64,000 bases of DNA from Pantoea rodasii (GCF_002095465.1 NZ_MLFP01000002.1:248001-312000); one strand, 5' to 3'. Positions 39,106 through 49,610 are shown, counted from the stretch's first letter. Notes: generated by a model not told the origin, from the letters alone. Made by a program: numbers and translations.

Positions 39106-39783
39106 TTAAACCGTCCTTTTTCTTTTCAGATAGCTAACCAACAGCGAAGCGCTCAGGCTGATCACAAAGTAGACCAGACCGGCAAACAGAACCATTTCAA
39201 CCTGGGTACCGTCACGCTCGCCGATGGTGGAGGCGGTACGGAAGAAGTCAGCCAGGCTCAAGACATACACCAGCGACGTATCCTGGAACAACACAATGCC
39301 TTGCGTCAGCAGCAGCGGCACCATGGCGCGGAACGCCTGCGGCAGGATAATCAGCTGCATCGATTGCCAATGCGTCATACCCAGCGCCAGCGCAGCATGA
39401 GACTGCCCACGCGAGATACTCTGGATACCGGCACGAATGATTTCCGAATAGTAGGCCGCTTCAAACAGCGCAAACGCGATCATGGCGGAAATCAGGCGAA
39501 TGTCGGTTTTGGGTGACAGTCCCAATACCTGTTGCAGTAATGCGGGCACCACCAGATAGAACCACAGCAGCACCATCACCAGCGGCACCGAGCGGAACAG
39601 GTTGACGTACAGCTTGGCGAACCAGCGAATCGGCGCGAACGGCGACAGACGCATCACCGCCAGAATCGTGCCCCAGATAATGCCGAATACCACGGCCACG
39701 GCGGTAATCTTGAAGGTGATGATCAAGCCATTCCACAAATAGGGCAGGCTCGGAGGAATCGAACTCCAGTCAAAATCGTACAT
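39106..39783 (-). CDS. gltK: Glutamate/aspartate ABC transporter permease GltK
   Basis: A 225-residue inner membrane permease starting [20 protein letters not shown]. The EAA-type coupling loop is [20 protein letters not shown] followed by [22 protein letters not shown]. It pairs with GltJ to form the glutamate/aspartate channel. Its start overlaps the stop of gltJ by one base. Confidence 0.94.
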   Translation of the reverse strand: MYDFDWSSIPPSLPYLWNGLIITFKITAVAVVFGIIWGTILAVMRLSPFAPIRWFAKLYVNLFRSVPLVMVLLWFYLVVPALLQQVLGLSPKTDIRLISAMIAFALFEAAYYSEIIRAGIQSISRGQSHAALALGMTHWQSMQLIILPQAFRAMVPLLLTQGIVLFQDTSLVYVLSLADFFRTASTIGERDGTQVEMVLFAGLVYFVISLSASLLVSYLKRKRTV

Positions 39784-40523
39784 TATTTGCCTCCCAGATT
39801 GCCGGGCAGGCGAATTTTACGTTCTACAACACTCATAATCAGCATGATCACCAGGTTGATGCCCACATAAGCCAGGGTGATAGCGGTGAAGGATTCATAG
39901 GCGTGTGCCGAGTAGTCGAGCAACTTACCGGCCTGCGCCGCCATATCCACCAGACCAATGGTCGAGGCAATGGCAGAGTTCTTCACCAGGTTCAGCATTT
40001 CCGAGGTCATCGGCGGCACAATCACGCGATAGGCGTTAGGCAGCAGCACATAACGATAGGTTTGTGGCAGCGTCAGACCCACCGCCAGCCCCGCATTTTT
40101 CTGTCCGCGCGGCAGTGATTGAATCGCCGCTCTTACCTGTTCACAAACGCGAGCGGCAGTGAACAAGCCGAGGCAAATGGTCGAGGAAACAAAGAATTGA
40201 ATATTGGGGTCCAGTTCTGCTTTGAACCACATGCCCAGTTTTTCGCCCACCAGCTCTGGCGCGACCAGATACCAGAAGAAGAACTGGACGATCAGCGGAA
40301 TATTACGAAACAGCTCTACGTAGCAGGTGCCGATAGTCGACAGCAGCCGATTAGGCACGGTACGCAGAATGCCAAAGAAGGAACCTACCAGGAAGGCAAT
40401 AATCCAGGCGCAGCAGGAAACCGCAATGGTTACCTGAAATCCGGACCACAGCCAGCCGAGGTAAGTCGTATTGCCGAACGGAGCCTCTTGTAAAAAGATG
40501 CCCCAGTTCCAATCGATACCCAT
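39783..40523 (-). CDS. gltJ: Glutamate/aspartate ABC transporter permease GltJ
   Basis: A 246-residue permease from ATG 40523 ([18 protein letters not shown]), the E. coli length. Codons further upstream belong to the intergenic RNA region. The coupling loop is [17 protein letters not shown]. The ribosome site GGAGC lies directly after the terminator-like hairpin that ends the SroC-like segment, so gltJ expression depends on readthrough or processing. Confidence 0.94.
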   Translation of the reverse strand: MGIDWNWGIFLQEAPFGNTTYLGWLWSGFQVTIAVSCCAWIIAFLVGSFFGILRTVPNRLLSTIGTCYVELFRNIPLIVQFFFWYLVAPELVGEKLGMWFKAELDPNIQFFVSSTICLGLFTAARVCEQVRAAIQSLPRGQKNAGLAVGLTLPQTYRYVLLPNAYRVIVPPMTSEMLNLVKNSAIASTIGLVDMAAQAGKLLDYSAHAYESFTAITLAYVGINLVIMLIMSVVERKIRLPGNLGGK

Positions 40524-40529
40524 AACAAG

Positions 40530-40684
40530 CTCCGGTAAAAAAAGGGTAGCGAAGCTACCCATAAGATTGTTGAGCGGTGTCTTGCTGACTGTTTCAGGGG
40601 AACGGCCTGTTACAGTTTGTCTGTCCGCACCGCGTGTTCAGCAATCGAGAGGGCAGCGGAACTGCCCTTGTTGTCGTTGTTAAT
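40530..40684 (-). ncRNA. sroC: SroC-like RNA in the gltI-gltJ intergenic region
   Basis: In E. coli and Salmonella, SroC is a stable fragment processed from the gltI-gltJ region that sponges the small RNA GcvB. Here the same gap is 161 bases, with internal hairpin GGGCAGTTCCGCTGCCC next to the gltI stop and a terminal GGGTAGC-GAA-GCTACCC hairpin with a T7 tail. Position, size and ending fit SroC. The exact ends and the GcvB pairing segment were not verified. Confidence 0.6.
40537..40560 (-). terminator. Terminator hairpin inside the glt operon
   Basis: On the minus strand GGGTAGC and GCTACCC pair around a 3-base loop, followed by seven T. It ends the SroC-like segment and should reduce gltJKL relative to gltI. 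Confidence 0.75.
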
Positions 40685-41578
40685 TCAGAGTGCTTTGTCG
40701 TTTGGTGCTTTGAACAGCGCTTGCATGTCTGATGACAGCTCGAAGTTCATGTTCAGATTCTTCGGTGGAATTGGCTGCTTAAACCAGGTTTCAAACCATT
40801 TGCCCGCTTCGCCTGATGTCTGCGCTTTGGCAATGGTGTCATCCATCAGCTGTTTGAACTGCGGATCTTCTTTACGCAGCATGCAGCCGTAAGCTTCTTT
40901 TGACTGCGGTGTGCCGGTAATTTCCCAGTTGTCTGGTTTCTTGGCTTTCGCGCGCTCACCCGCCAGCAGAGCATCATCCATCATAAAGGCCACAGCACGA
41001 CCGGTTTCCAGCGTACGGAAAGAATCGCCATGGTCTTTGGCGCTGATGATGCGCATGTCCATTTTCTTCTCGTCGTTCAGCTTGTGCAGCAGAACTTCAG
41101 AAGTGGTACCGGAGGTCACGACAACGGTTTTGCCTTTCAGGTCAGCGAAATCTTTGATGTCGCCGCCTTTTTTCACCAGCAGACGCGTACCGATGATGAA
41201 GACTGTGTCGGAGAAGGCCGCTTGTTGCTGGCGTTCCAGGTTATTGGTGGTAGAACCACATTCAAAATCGTAAGTGCCGTTCTGCAGCAGTGGAATACGG
41301 TTTTGTGAGGTGATCGGCAGCATTTTGATCTGCAGATCAGGTTTGTTCAGCTTGGCTTTGATCGCCGCCACGATGGCGTTGGAATAATCCTGCGAATAAC
41401 CCACTACTTTTTGCTGATTGTCGTAGTAAGAAAAGGGAACTGATGACTCACGATGCCCAACGACGATCACGCCGCTATCATTAATTTTTTTCAGGGTGCC
41501 GGTGAGATCTTCCGCCTGGGCCGCTCCCGCTGCTGCTCCCAACAGCAGAAGAGATAATGCCACTTTGCGTGTCTGCAT
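40685..41578 (-). CDS. gltI: Glutamate/aspartate periplasmic binding protein GltI
   Basis: A 297-residue periplasmic solute-binding protein, SBP_bac_3 family. Signal peptide MQTRKVALSLLLLGAAAGAAQA. Conserved stretches are GVIVVGHRESSVPFSYYD, TYDFECGSTTNN and VAFMMDDALLAGERAKAK, close to E. coli GltI. ATG 41578 is chosen because AAAGGAG precedes it and the signal peptide starts there. First gene of gltIJKL. Upstream there is a long leader and a sigma-54 promoter motif. Confidence 0.94.
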   Translation of the reverse strand: MQTRKVALSLLLLGAAAGAAQAEDLTGTLKKINDSGVIVVGHRESSVPFSYYDNQQKVVGYSQDYSNAIVAAIKAKLNKPDLQIKMLPITSQNRIPLLQNGTYDFECGSTTNNLERQQQAAFSDTVFIIGTRLLVKKGGDIKDFADLKGKTVVVTSGTTSEVLLHKLNDEKKMDMRIISAKDHGDSFRTLETGRAVAFMMDDALLAGERAKAKKPDNWEITGTPQSKEAYGCMLRKEDPQFKQLMDDTIAKAQTSGEAGKWFETWFKQPIPPKNLNMNFELSSDMQALFKAPNDKAL

Positions 41579-41880
41579 GTTCCTACTCCTTTGAATGGAT
41601 GTCGCGCAGAACATAAACTGCGCAGATTGTGATGTTGTGTGTATTTCGTGCTGCTTTTTTAGTTATCCCTTAGCGCAACTGCGCGCAGGATAGTGATTAA
41701 CATAGCGAATTGTTAACGCAATGAAACAAAAAAGTTCCTTTTTTGCGAGCCGCTCCGCACCAATAAGAGGCAATAAAAAAGCATTGCGCCTTAACGGTGC
41801 GTGTCAGTGCCAGATCGTAGTGCGTGAACATGGCATTACGCTGACAAAACGCTGATGTTAATAAAACTACTGAAATAAAT

Positions 41881-41896
41881 AGCAATGATCGTGCCA
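41881..41896 (-). promoter_or_regulatory. Sigma-54 promoter motif upstream of gltI
   Basis: TGGCACGATCATTGCT on the minus strand is an exact match to the sigma-54 consensus TGGCACG-N4-TTGCW. It lies about 300 bases before gltI, between the lnt terminator and gltI, and points toward gltI. Nitrogen control of glutamate uptake would make sense; no NtrC site was recognised. Confidence 0.7.
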
Positions 41897-41967
41897 GCAC
41901 GGTGAAATGCGCGAAAAAGCCAGCAGAGAATCTGGTAAAGCGTAGCCGAGGGGAGCGGAAAACAGCG

Positions 41968-41994
41968 CAAAAAAGGCGAAGTGAGCACTTCGCC
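41968..41994 (-). terminator. Terminator after lnt
   Basis: GGCGAAGTG and CACTTCGCC pair with a 2-base loop, followed by six T on the minus strand. It ends the phoL-ybeY-corC-lnt operon. Confidence 0.88.
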
Positions 41995-42015
41995 TGTCAA
42001 AGTGTGAACCGGCTG

Positions 42016-43542
42016 TCAGCGACGGCGACGAATCATCGCCACGATCAATCCGATTAGCGTCAGGATCCATACTGGCCAGATGCCGGCTTTGGCATAAGGT
42101 GTTTCACCGCTGGTCGGTGTGACTTTGGCTTCCAGCACGTCACGCGTGAACTGCGGGATGGCTTTCTCAACATCACCGTTGGCATTCACTACCGCAGTCA
42201 CACCGTTGTTGGTCGAGCGTAGCAGTGGGCGACCCAATTCCAGTGCACGCATACGCGCCATCTGGAAGTGTTGCCACGGACCAATCGAGTGGCCAAACCA
42301 GGCATCGTTAGACACCGTCAGCAGGAAGTTAGTGTCAGGACGGAAGTTCGCGCGCACCTGCTCGCCCAGCACAATCTCGTAGCAGATCGCGCTGGTGAGA
42401 TCATAACCGGCCACCTTCAGCTGAGGTTGCACATAAGCGCCACGGCTAAAAGAGGACATCGGCAGATCGAAGAACGGCGCCAGTGGACGCAGCAAGTCCT
42501 CAAGCGGCACGAACTCGCCGAACGGCACCAGATGGTTCTTCTGATAACGGTTGTGACTTTGGTAGCTGTAGGGTTGCTCGCCACCGAGCACGATCACGGA
42601 GTTGTAATCGTGATAGCGGTTATCCGCTTCTATGCGCGAATCGACAATACCGGTAATCAGCGTACTGCCGCGTTCGCGAAGTTCGGCATCCAGCGATTTC
42701 AGGAACGGCTGCTGATTACTTTCCAGGTCGGTAATCGCGGATTCCGGCCAGATGATGATCGGCGCTTTGCCCATGAACGGCTGGCTGAAGGCGGTGTAAA
42801 CACGCAGCGTATTGAGTAATTGCTGCGGGTCCCATTTCATCGACTGTGGAATATTACCCTGTACCATCGCCACATCAACGCTGCGCTCCGGCAATGGCTG
42901 ATACCACTGCAGCATGCGCAGCGGCAAGGGCAGTACCAGCAGTGCAGCCGCAGCAATCAGGCTCTTCACCGTGCGATGATAAAGCGCGTGCACCAACAGG
43001 CCAGCAATCACCATTAGCAGGAAAGTGATGGTTTCGACCCCTGCCAGCGGTGCCAGGCCCTTTAGCGGGCCGTCAATCTGGCTGTAACCGAACTGTAGCC
43101 ACGGAAAACCCGTGAGGATCCAACCGCGCAGGAATTCGCAGATCTGCCACAATGCCGGCGCCGCCAATGCCAGGCGCCAAAGCGTGGCGCGAGGCCACAG
43201 GCGGTTAAGCACTGCTGCAAACAGCATCGGGTAGATGGCGAGATAAGCGGCCAGCAATATCACCAGGAAGATGTTCACCGGGCCAGGCATACCGCCAAAG
43301 GTAGCGATGCTGACGTAAACCCAGTTAATGCCGCTGCCAAACAGACCAAAGCCCCAGACGAAGCCAATGGCCGCAGCCTGTGGCGCACGGCGATCCAGCA
43401 ACAGTAGCTGTAAACCTGCGAGGGAAATTAACGCCGCAGGCCAAAAATCGTAGGGGGAAAAGGAAAGGGTGCCAACGGCACCCGTGATTAACGCCAGCAG
43501 CAGGCGGACCCGCTGCTGCGAGTAGAGAGAGGCAAATGCCAT
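42016..43542 (-). CDS. lnt: Apolipoprotein N-acyltransferase Lnt
   Basis: A 508-residue inner membrane enzyme that adds the third acyl chain to lipoproteins. N-terminal membrane spans occupy about 1-210; a nitrilase-fold domain follows, with the Glu in [10 protein letters not shown], Lys in [14 protein letters not shown] and Cys in [12 protein letters not shown]. It ends with a membrane span and RRRR. It is four bases downstream of corC. Confidence 0.95.
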   Translation of the reverse strand: MAFASLYSQQRVRLLLALITGAVGTLSFSPYDFWPAALISLAGLQLLLLDRRAPQAAAIGFVWGFGLFGSGINWVYVSIATFGGMPGPVNIFLVILLAAYLAIYPMLFAAVLNRLWPRATLWRLALAAPALWQICEFLRGWILTGFPWLQFGYSQIDGPLKGLAPLAGVETITFLLMVIAGLLVHALYHRTVKSLIAAAALLVLPLPLRMLQWYQPLPERSVDVAMVQGNIPQSMKWDPQQLLNTLRVYTAFSQPFMGKAPIIIWPESAITDLESNQQPFLKSLDAELRERGSTLITGIVDSRIEADNRYHDYNSVIVLGGEQPYSYQSHNRYQKNHLVPFGEFVPLEDLLRPLAPFFDLPMSSFSRGAYVQPQLKVAGYDLTSAICYEIVLGEQVRANFRPDTNFLLTVSNDAWFGHSIGPWQHFQMARMRALELGRPLLRSTNNGVTAVVNANGDVEKAIPQFTRDVLEAKVTPTSGETPYAKAGIWPVWILTLIGLIVAMIRRRR

Positions 43543-43546
43543 AAAA

Positions 43547-44428
43547 TTATTCGTCTTCCAGTTGCGGTTGTTGTGAGTCTTCCGGAATTTTTACATGCAC
43601 CTGGATGATACGGCGGCTGTCAGCCATCGCGACTTTGAATTGGTAACCATCAATGTCGATGCTCTCACCGCGTGCGGGAAGGTGGCCGAATCCCTGCATC
43701 ACCAGACCGCCAATGGTATCCACTTCGTCATCGCTGAAACTGGTACCAAATACATCGTTGAAATCTTCAATTGGCGTCAGCGCGCGCACCGTGTAGGTGT
43801 GGCGATTCAGCTGACGGATATCACGATCTTCTTCATCGTCATATTCATCTTCAATTTCACCGACAATCAATTCGAGGATATCTTCAATCGTGACCAGGCC
43901 GGAGACGCCGCCAAATTCGTCAATGACGATGGCCATGTGATAACGCTGGGAGCGGAACTCTTTCAGCATGCGATCCACACGCTTACTTTCCGGCACCACC
44001 ACAGCAGTGCGCAGCACTTTTTCGATACTGAAAGGTTCAGACGCGCTGCTCATAAATGGCAGCAGGTCTTTGGCCATTAAAATGCCTTCGACGTGGTCTT
44101 TATCTTCGCTGATCACCGGGAAGCGCGAGTGGGCGGAATCAATGATCACCGCAAGGCACTCTTCAAGGCTTTGGTTACGTTTAAGGGTAATCATCTGGGA
44201 GCGTGGGATCATGATGTCACGCACGCGCTGTTCGGCAATATCCAGAACCCCTTCGAGCATGTCGCGGGTATCCTGGTCGATCAGCTCTTTTTGCTCAGAA
44301 TCGCGGATCAGTCCCAGTAGCTCATCACGATTTTTTGGTTCACCGTGGAAGAGTTGGTTGATTAACAGGGAAAAGAATCCCTTTTTACTACTGGGTGCGT
44401 CGCTGTTTTGAGAATGGTCGTCGCTCAT
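43547..44428 (-). CDS. corC: CorC (YbeX) CBS-domain protein
   Basis: A 293-residue cytoplasmic protein linked to magnesium/cobalt efflux and ribosome function in relatives. Two CBS domains span about 65-190 ([53 protein letters not shown]) and a CorC_HlyC domain ends the protein. The start is ATG 44428 ([10 protein letters not shown]); in-frame codons further upstream overlap the end of ybeY and are not conserved. Confidence 0.94.
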   Translation of the reverse strand: MSDDHSQNSDAPSSKKGFFSLLINQLFHGEPKNRDELLGLIRDSEQKELIDQDTRDMLEGVLDIAEQRVRDIMIPRSQMITLKRNQSLEECLAVIIDSAHSRFPVISEDKDHVEGILMAKDLLPFMSSASEPFSIEKVLRTAVVVPESKRVDRMLKEFRSQRYHMAIVIDEFGGVSGLVTIEDILELIVGEIEDEYDDEEDRDIRQLNRHTYTVRALTPIEDFNDVFGTSFSDDEVDTIGGLVMQGFGHLPARGESIDIDGYQFKVAMADSRRIIQVHVKIPEDSQQPQLEDE

Positions 44429-44510
44429 GGCGTTTTTATTTCGTTCTCTCTGGTGAGGGAAAGTAACTGCTGGCGTGGACGCCAGCAGCGCAAAACCTGA
44501 ACACGAAGGC

Positions 44511-44984
44511 TCAGGCGTCTTCTTTCTCCGAAATGTACGGGTCAGGATAACCAAGAGCAAGCATTATCTCGGTCTCCAGCGCCTCCATTTCTTCGGCTTC
44601 TTCATCTTCGATATGATCGTAGCCCAGCAGGTGCAGCGTACCGTGTACCACCATGTGCGCCCAATGGGCTTCTACGGTTTTACCCTGTTCGGCGGCTTCC
44701 TGCTCAACCACCTGGCGACAAATAATCAAATCGCCCAGTAACGGTAGCTCAATGCCCGGCGGGGCTTCAAACGGAAAGGACAGCACATTAGTGGGCTTAT
44801 CTTTACCGCGATAGGTCAAGTTCAGCTCATTGCTCTCGGCTTCGTCTACCAGACGAATCGTGACCTCACTTTCCGGCTGGAAAGGGGTGACGGCGGCTTC
44901 AAGCCAGCGCTGAAAGGCGTTTTCCGCGGGCAGTCCCTTTTCATCGGCACAGGCCAACTGTAAATCTAAAATCACCGCGCTCAT
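44511..44984 (-). CDS. ybeY: Endoribonuclease YbeY
   Basis: A 157-residue zinc enzyme that matures the 3' end of 16S rRNA and aids ribosome quality control. The metal motif H3xH5xH is seen in [14 protein letters not shown] near residues 114-124. It overlaps phoL upstream by four bases (ATGA), as in many enterobacteria. Confidence 0.96.
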   Translation of the reverse strand: MSAVILDLQLACADEKGLPAENAFQRWLEAAVTPFQPESEVTIRLVDEAESNELNLTYRGKDKPTNVLSFPFEAPPGIELPLLGDLIICRQVVEQEAAEQGKTVEAHWAHMVVHGTLHLLGYDHIEDEEAEEMEALETEIMLALGYPDPYISEKEDA

Positions 44985-46072
44985 GAAGGCTCCTGCGGGC
45001 TGGATGGGGTGGCAAGCTGCACCGCCAGCGCTTCACGCTTGCGGTCCTCTGCCAGTTTGTCACGGCGTTTCTGATCGGCTTCTTCCCATGCTTCATAAGC
45101 ATTCACAATGCGTGCGACAACCGGATGACGCACCACGTCTTCGCTTTGGAAAAAGTTAAAGCTGATTTCTTCGACCTCTGCCAACACTTCAATCGCGTGG
45201 CGCAGGCCGGATTTGGTGCTGCGCGGCAGGTCAATCTGCGTCACGTCGCCGGTGATCACCGCTTTGGAGTTGAAGCCAATACGTGTCAGGAACATCTTCA
45301 TCTGTTCGATGGTGGTGTTCTGACTCTCATCAAGGATCACGAAGGCGTCGTTGAGCGTACGGCCGCGCATATAGGCCAGCGGAGCCACTTCAATCACATT
45401 GCGCTCCATCAGCTTTTCTACGCGCTCAAAGCCGAGCATTTCGAACAAGGCATCGTATAGCGGACGCAGGTAAGGATCGACTTTCTGGCTGAGATCGCCG
45501 GGCAGGAAGCCCAGTTTTTCGCCCGCCTCAACCGCAGGACGGGTCAGCAGAATACGACGAATTTCCTGGCGCTCCAGCGCATCAACGGCGGCAGCCACCG
45601 CCAGATAGGTTTTACCGGTACCGGCAGGACCCACACCAAAGGTAATGTCGTGGTCGAGGATGTTGGCGACGTACTGCGCCTGATTTGGCGTGCGCGGTTT
45701 AATCACACCGCGTTTGGTTTTGATGTGTATCGCTTTACCAAACTCTGGCACGCTTTCGGCGGTTTGCTCCAGTACGCGGCTTTCTTTGATCGCCAGATGA
45801 ACCTGATCCGGTTCAATATCCGGGATTTGGCCACGCACAGGCGCGGTGCTCACGTACAGGTCACGCAGAATATTAATGGCCGCGTCGACGCTGAGCGATC
45901 GACCCACCAGCTTGAAGTGGTTGTCACGGCGATTAATTTCGACACCCAGACGTTTTTCCAGTTGCTTCACATTGTCATCAAACGGACCGCACAGGCTCAT
46001 CAGTCGGCGGTTATCTGCCGGTTCAAGGGCGATTTCACGAGTTTCGATATTCAAATGAATCCTTTGGGTCAC
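44981..46072 (-). CDS. phoL: PhoH-like ATPase PhoL (YbeZ)
   Basis: A 363-residue PhoH-family P-loop protein that works with YbeY in rRNA processing. Walker [17 protein letters not shown], Walker [14 protein letters not shown], and an N-terminal KH-like region (residues 25-90) are visible. First gene of phoL-ybeY-corC-lnt. The 190-base gap to miaB holds a GC-rich hairpin and the promoter. Confidence 0.94.
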   Translation of the reverse strand: MTQRIHLNIETREIALEPADNRRLMSLCGPFDDNVKQLEKRLGVEINRRDNHFKLVGRSLSVDAAINILRDLYVSTAPVRGQIPDIEPDQVHLAIKESRVLEQTAESVPEFGKAIHIKTKRGVIKPRTPNQAQYVANILDHDITFGVGPAGTGKTYLAVAAAVDALERQEIRRILLTRPAVEAGEKLGFLPGDLSQKVDPYLRPLYDALFEMLGFERVEKLMERNVIEVAPLAYMRGRTLNDAFVILDESQNTTIEQMKMFLTRIGFNSKAVITGDVTQIDLPRSTKSGLRHAIEVLAEVEEISFNFFQSEDVVRHPVVARIVNAYEAWEEADQKRRDKLAEDRKREALAVQLATPSSPQEPS

Positions 46073-46220
46073 TCAGGGCCAGTTGAAGAAGGTGTATCCA
46101 ATGCTTCATCACAGACATAAGCATCTATACGGAATTATTTATGGGGCAACGCCCGGCTGCAAGTTGCCTAAGCGATATTTGGGCGCTGCGCGCGGAATGC
46201 AAGGGGCTCGGGATGAAACA

Positions 46221-46247
46221 GGCGGCAGCGCGTTGTGCGCTGCCGCT
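46221..46247 (-). terminator. Hairpin after miaB
   Basis: GCGGCAGCGC and GCGCTGCCGC form a strong stem 16 bases past the miaB stop on the minus strand. The T-run is short (CTGTTTC), so termination may be partial and allow readthrough into phoL. Confidence 0.5.
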
Positions 46248-46262
46248 CAATCGAGAGAAGTG

Positions 46263-47687
46263 TTAAGGCTGGTAAAGACCCACGCCAATCTCATTTTCAC
46301 GGCGTGTACGGGCAATGACAGCGTCAGGACTCAGGCTAACGCGCAGGCCCATTTCCTCTTCAGTGCGAATCAGTTTGCCGCGCAGCGAGCTGGCATGAAC
46401 ATCGACAATCTCCACATCGACAAATTTGCCGATCATCTCAACCGGCGCGGCAAAGTTCACTACGCGGTTGTTGTCTGTGCGTCCCATCAGCTCCATGACA
46501 TTTTTACGGGAGATGCCTTCCACTAACACACGCTGGGTGGTGCCGAGCATACGGCGGCTCCAGGCCATCGCCTGCTGATTAAGCTGCTCCTGCAGGATGT
46601 ACAGGCGCTGCTTTTTCTCTTCTTCCGATACATCGTCAGGCAAATCGGCGGCCGGTGTGCCCGGACGCGCAGAGTAGATAAAGCTAAAGCTGACGTCGAA
46701 ATTCACTTCGCCGACCAGTTTCATGGTTTGCTCGAAATCTTGCTGCGTTTCGCCAGGAAAACCGATGATGAAGTCTGAACTCATCTGAATATCAGGACGC
46801 GCCTTCAGCAGCTTACGGATGATCGCTTTGTACTCCAGCGCCGTATGCGCGCGTTTCATCAGCGTCAGAATACGGTCGGCCCCGCTTTGCACGGGCAGAT
46901 GCAGGAAGCTCACCAGCTCAGGCGTATCACGATACACTTCGATGATGTCATCAGTAAATTCAATCGGATGGCTGGTGGTGAAACGAATACGATCGATGCC
47001 ATCGATGGCGGCCACCAGGCGTAACAGATCGGCAAAACTGCAAATCTGATCGTCAAAAGTTGCCCCGCGATAGGCGTTGACGTTTTGACCGAGTAAATTC
47101 ACTTCTCGCACGCCCTGCGCGGCCAGTTGCGCTATTTCCAGTAAAATATCGTCACTCGGGCGGCTCTCTTCTTCGCCTCGGGTGTAAGGCACCACGCAGA
47201 AAGTACAATATTTGTTGCAGCCTTCCATAATCGAGACGAAGGCGGTTGGACCTTCGGCGCGCGGTTCCGGTAAGCGGTCGAACTTCTCGATCTCCGGGAA
47301 GCTAATATCAATCACTGGGCTTTTAGTGCCGCGCACCTGATTGAGCATTTCTGGCAGGCGATGCAGCGTCTGTGGACCAAAGACAATGTCCACGCAATTG
47401 GCGCGTTCGCGCAGACGTTCGCCTTCCTGCGAAGCAACACAGCCGCCGACGCCAATGATCACCTCGGGATTGATCGCTTTCAATTTCTTCCAGCGTCCCA
47501 ATAAGGCGAAAACCTTCTCCTGCGCCTTCTCACGGATCGAGCAGGTATTCAGCAGCAGTACGTCTGCCTCTTCGGCATCATCGGTTAAAGTGTAACCGTG
47601 GGTGCTGTTCAGCAGATCGGCCATCTTCGATGAATCGTACTCATTCATCTGACAGCCCCAGGTTTTAATATGCAGTTTTTTGGTCAT
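46263..47687 (-). CDS. miaB: tRNA-2-methylthio-N6-isopentenyladenosine synthase MiaB
   Basis: A 474-residue radical-SAM methylthiotransferase that modifies A37 of tRNAs reading UNN codons. N-terminal cluster-binding region ([31 protein letters not shown]), radical-SAM ligands in [13 protein letters not shown], and a C-terminal TRAM domain ([19 protein letters not shown]). The start is ATG 47687; codons back to 47762 are leader. The length equals E. coli MiaB. It is divergent from ubiF. Confidence 0.96.
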   Translation of the reverse strand: MTKKLHIKTWGCQMNEYDSSKMADLLNSTHGYTLTDDAEEADVLLLNTCSIREKAQEKVFALLGRWKKLKAINPEVIIGVGGCVASQEGERLRERANCVDIVFGPQTLHRLPEMLNQVRGTKSPVIDISFPEIEKFDRLPEPRAEGPTAFVSIMEGCNKYCTFCVVPYTRGEEESRPSDDILLEIAQLAAQGVREVNLLGQNVNAYRGATFDDQICSFADLLRLVAAIDGIDRIRFTTSHPIEFTDDIIEVYRDTPELVSFLHLPVQSGADRILTLMKRAHTALEYKAIIRKLLKARPDIQMSSDFIIGFPGETQQDFEQTMKLVGEVNFDVSFSFIYSARPGTPAADLPDDVSEEEKKQRLYILQEQLNQQAMAWSRRMLGTTQRVLVEGISRKNVMELMGRTDNNRVVNFAAPVEMIGKFVDVEIVDVHASSLRGKLIRTEEEMGLRVSLSPDAVIARTRRENEIGVGLYQP

Positions 47688-47856
47688 CGAACTAGCCATT
47701 GATTCAGTGCAGGGAAGTGCAGGGCGCGTATTGTAATGCTTTGCTGCTGTTGTGACCAGCACAGCAGGGCCTGAGATTGTGCAGCCAATTTCCGGTACAC
47801 TTTATCTATCAACGTGATGAGGTGAGCTATCACGGCAAGCAGAAGGATTAGAGTCA

Positions 47857-49029
47857 ATGCAGGATTCACATTTTGATGTGGTGGTGGTGGGCGGTGGCAT
47901 GGTCGGCGCAGCGCTGGCCTGTGGACTGGCGGAACAGCAATTTCGCGTGGCGGTGATTGAGCGCGCCGAACCCGCCGCATTTGATGCCCAAAGCGCCCCC
48001 GATGTGCGCATCTCTGCCATTGGTGCCTCATCGGTGGCGCTGCTGCGTCAGCTGAATGTCTGGCCGCGCGTTGAGGCGATGCGTTGTGCACCTTATCGCC
48101 AGCTGGAAACCTGGGAGTGGCAGAGCGCGCACGTGACTTTTGATGCCGCTTCGCTGGGGCTGCCCGAGTTAGGTTATATGGTGGAAAACGCGGTCCTCCA
48201 GCGCGCGCTGTGGGAAAAGATGCAGGAAGCCGGCGTCACGCTGATTTGCCCTGCCAGTTTGCAGAGTTTACAACAGCAGCATCATGGCTGGCAGGTCACG
48301 CTGGACAACGGAACCACGCTGGAGACGCGGTTGGTGGTCGGGGCGGATGGCGCCAACTCTCGCGTACGGCAGTTGGCAGGGATTGGCGTGCGCGGCTGGA
48401 ATTATGCGCAATCCTGCATGCTAATCAGTGTTGAATGCGAACAGGAGTTCGGTGACTCGACCTGGCAGCAATTTACCCCAGAAGGACCTCGCGCCTTCCT
48501 GCCGCTGTTCGATCGCCACGCTTCACTGGTGTGGTACGACGCACCGGCGCGTATTCGGCAGCTTCAGGCGATGCCATTGTCACAGCTAGAGAAAGAGATC
48601 CACGCCCATTTCCCGACGCGAGTGGGGCGTTTCCAGGTGAAGCGAGCGGCATCCTTCCCGTTGGTGCGACGTCACGCCACGCGGTACGTGCTGCCCGGCC
48701 TGGCGCTGGTGGGCGATGCGGCCCACACGATCAATCCACTGGCGGGCCAGGGCGTTAATCTCGGTTATCGCGACGTTGACGCCTTAATCAATACTCTGGT
48801 TGAGGCGCGCAGCCAGGCGCAATTATGGTCATCCGATGCGGTGTTACAGCGCTATCATCGCCAACGCTATAAAGATAATTTGCTGATGCAGGGTGGGATG
48901 GATCTGTTCTATTTCGCCTTCAGCAATAAACTGCCGCCGCTGCGCTTTTTCCGTAATCTGGGGTTGATCGCGGCTGAGAATGCCGGTGCGTTGAAACGTC
49001 AGGTGCTGAAATACGCGTTGGGCTTATAA
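47857..49029 (+). CDS. ubiF: 3-demethoxyubiquinol 3-hydroxylase UbiF
   Basis: A 390-residue FAD monooxygenase of the UbiH/COQ6 family that makes the last ring hydroxylation in aerobic ubiquinone synthesis. FAD motifs: DVVVVGGGMVGAALACGLAEQ at the start, VVGADGANSRVRQ in the middle, and LALVGDAAHTINPLAGQGVNLG near 285. In E. coli too it lies next to miaB and the tRNA operon. Confidence 0.94.
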   Translation: MQDSHFDVVVVGGGMVGAALACGLAEQQFRVAVIERAEPAAFDAQSAPDVRISAIGASSVALLRQLNVWPRVEAMRCAPYRQLETWEWQSAHVTFDAASLGLPELGYMVENAVLQRALWEKMQEAGVTLICPASLQSLQQQHHGWQVTLDNGTTLETRLVVGADGANSRVRQLAGIGVRGWNYAQSCMLISVECEQEFGDSTWQQFTPEGPRAFLPLFDRHASLVWYDAPARIRQLQAMPLSQLEKEIHAHFPTRVGRFQVKRAASFPLVRRHATRYVLPGLALVGDAAHTINPLAGQGVNLGYRDVDALINTLVEARSQAQLWSSDAVLQRYHRQRYKDNLLMQGGMDLFYFAFSNKLPPLRFFRNLGLIAAENAGALKRQVLKYALGL

Positions 49030-49079
49030 ATGTCAGAGCGTCGCAGGGCGCTCATTTATTTTCCCGAACGCAGAAAACA

Positions 49080-49106
49080 ATAAAGCCCGCAGAAGCGGGC
49101 TTTATT
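49080..49106. terminator. Bidirectional terminator between ubiF and the tRNA operon
   Basis: AAAGCCCGC and GCGGGCTTT pair across AGAA, with A- and T-rich flanks. It can end ubiF from the left and the tRNA transcript from the right. Confidence 0.85.
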
Positions 49107-49114
49107 GTGCAATT

Positions 49115-49189
49115 TGGCTGGGGTGCAGGGATTCGAACCCCGGAATGCTGGTATCAGAAACCAGAGCCTTACCGCTTGGCGACACCCCA
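49115..49189 (-). tRNA. glnX: tRNA-Gln (anticodon CTG)
   Basis: 75 bases including encoded CCA. The anticodon loop TTCTGAT is held by CTGGT/ACCAG, and the T-arm GGTTCGAATCC is normal. The last gene of the tRNA operon, identical in sequence to the next one upstream. The order matches E. coli metT-leuW-glnU-glnW-metU-glnV-glnX. Confidence 0.97.
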
Positions 49190-49220
49190 AATTAATGGTG
49201 TTACAAATTCTTCTTAAATA

Positions 49221-49295
49221 TGGCTGGGGTGCAGGGATTCGAACCCCGGAATGCTGGTATCAGAAACCAGAGCCTTACCGCTTGGCGACACCCCA
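49221..49295 (-). tRNA. glnV: tRNA-Gln (anticodon CTG)
   Basis: 75 bases with encoded CCA and the same sequence as glnX. Reads CAG codons. In E. coli this gene is the classic amber suppressor locus supE when its anticodon is mutated; here the anticodon is wild type. Confidence 0.97.
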
Positions 49296-49302
49296 AAAAA
49301 TT

Positions 49303-49379
49303 TGGTGGCTACGACGGGATTTGAACCTGTGACCCCATCATTATGAGTGATGTGCTCTAACCAGCTGAGCTACGTAGCC
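49303..49379 (-). tRNA. metU: Elongator tRNA-Met (anticodon CAT)
   Basis: 77 bases with CCA encoded. Anticodon loop CTCATAA, acceptor GGCTACG/CGTAGCC with a normal 1-72 pair, so it is the elongator and not the initiator type. Identical to metT at the front of the operon. Confidence 0.97.
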
Positions 49380-49406
49380 TGAGTTTACTGCTTACTGCAT
49401 CCGATA

Positions 49407-49481
49407 TGGCTGGGATACCTGGATTCGAACCAGGGAATGCCGGTATCAAAAACCGGTGCCTTACCGCTTGGCGATATCCCA
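49407..49481 (-). tRNA. glnW: tRNA-Gln (anticodon TTG)
   Basis: 75 bases with CCA. Anticodon loop TTTTGAT (seven bases) between CCGGT and ACCGG. Reads CAA codons. It serves as the in-window reference for the shortened glnU loop. Confidence 0.97.
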
Positions 49482-49515
49482 TCTGTCGACTCGTATCCAC
49501 GAGAAACTATCGGAT

Positions 49516-49589
49516 TGGCTGGGGTACCAGGATTCGAACCTGGGAATGCTGGTATCAAAACCAGTGCCTTACCGCTTGGCGATACCCCA
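49516..49589 (-). tRNA. glnU: tRNA-Gln (anticodon TTG), one base short in the loop
   Basis: 74 bases with CCA. All arms pair as in glnW, but between CTGGT and ACCAG there are only six bases (TTTGAT) instead of seven. The missing base is in an A4 run at 49557-49560 on the plus strand, the same error type seen in many genes here. If real, the tRNA would probably not work; a consensus error is more likely. Confidence 0.9.
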
Positions 49590-49610
49590 TCCGGCTGCCG
49601 AAGACTGAAA

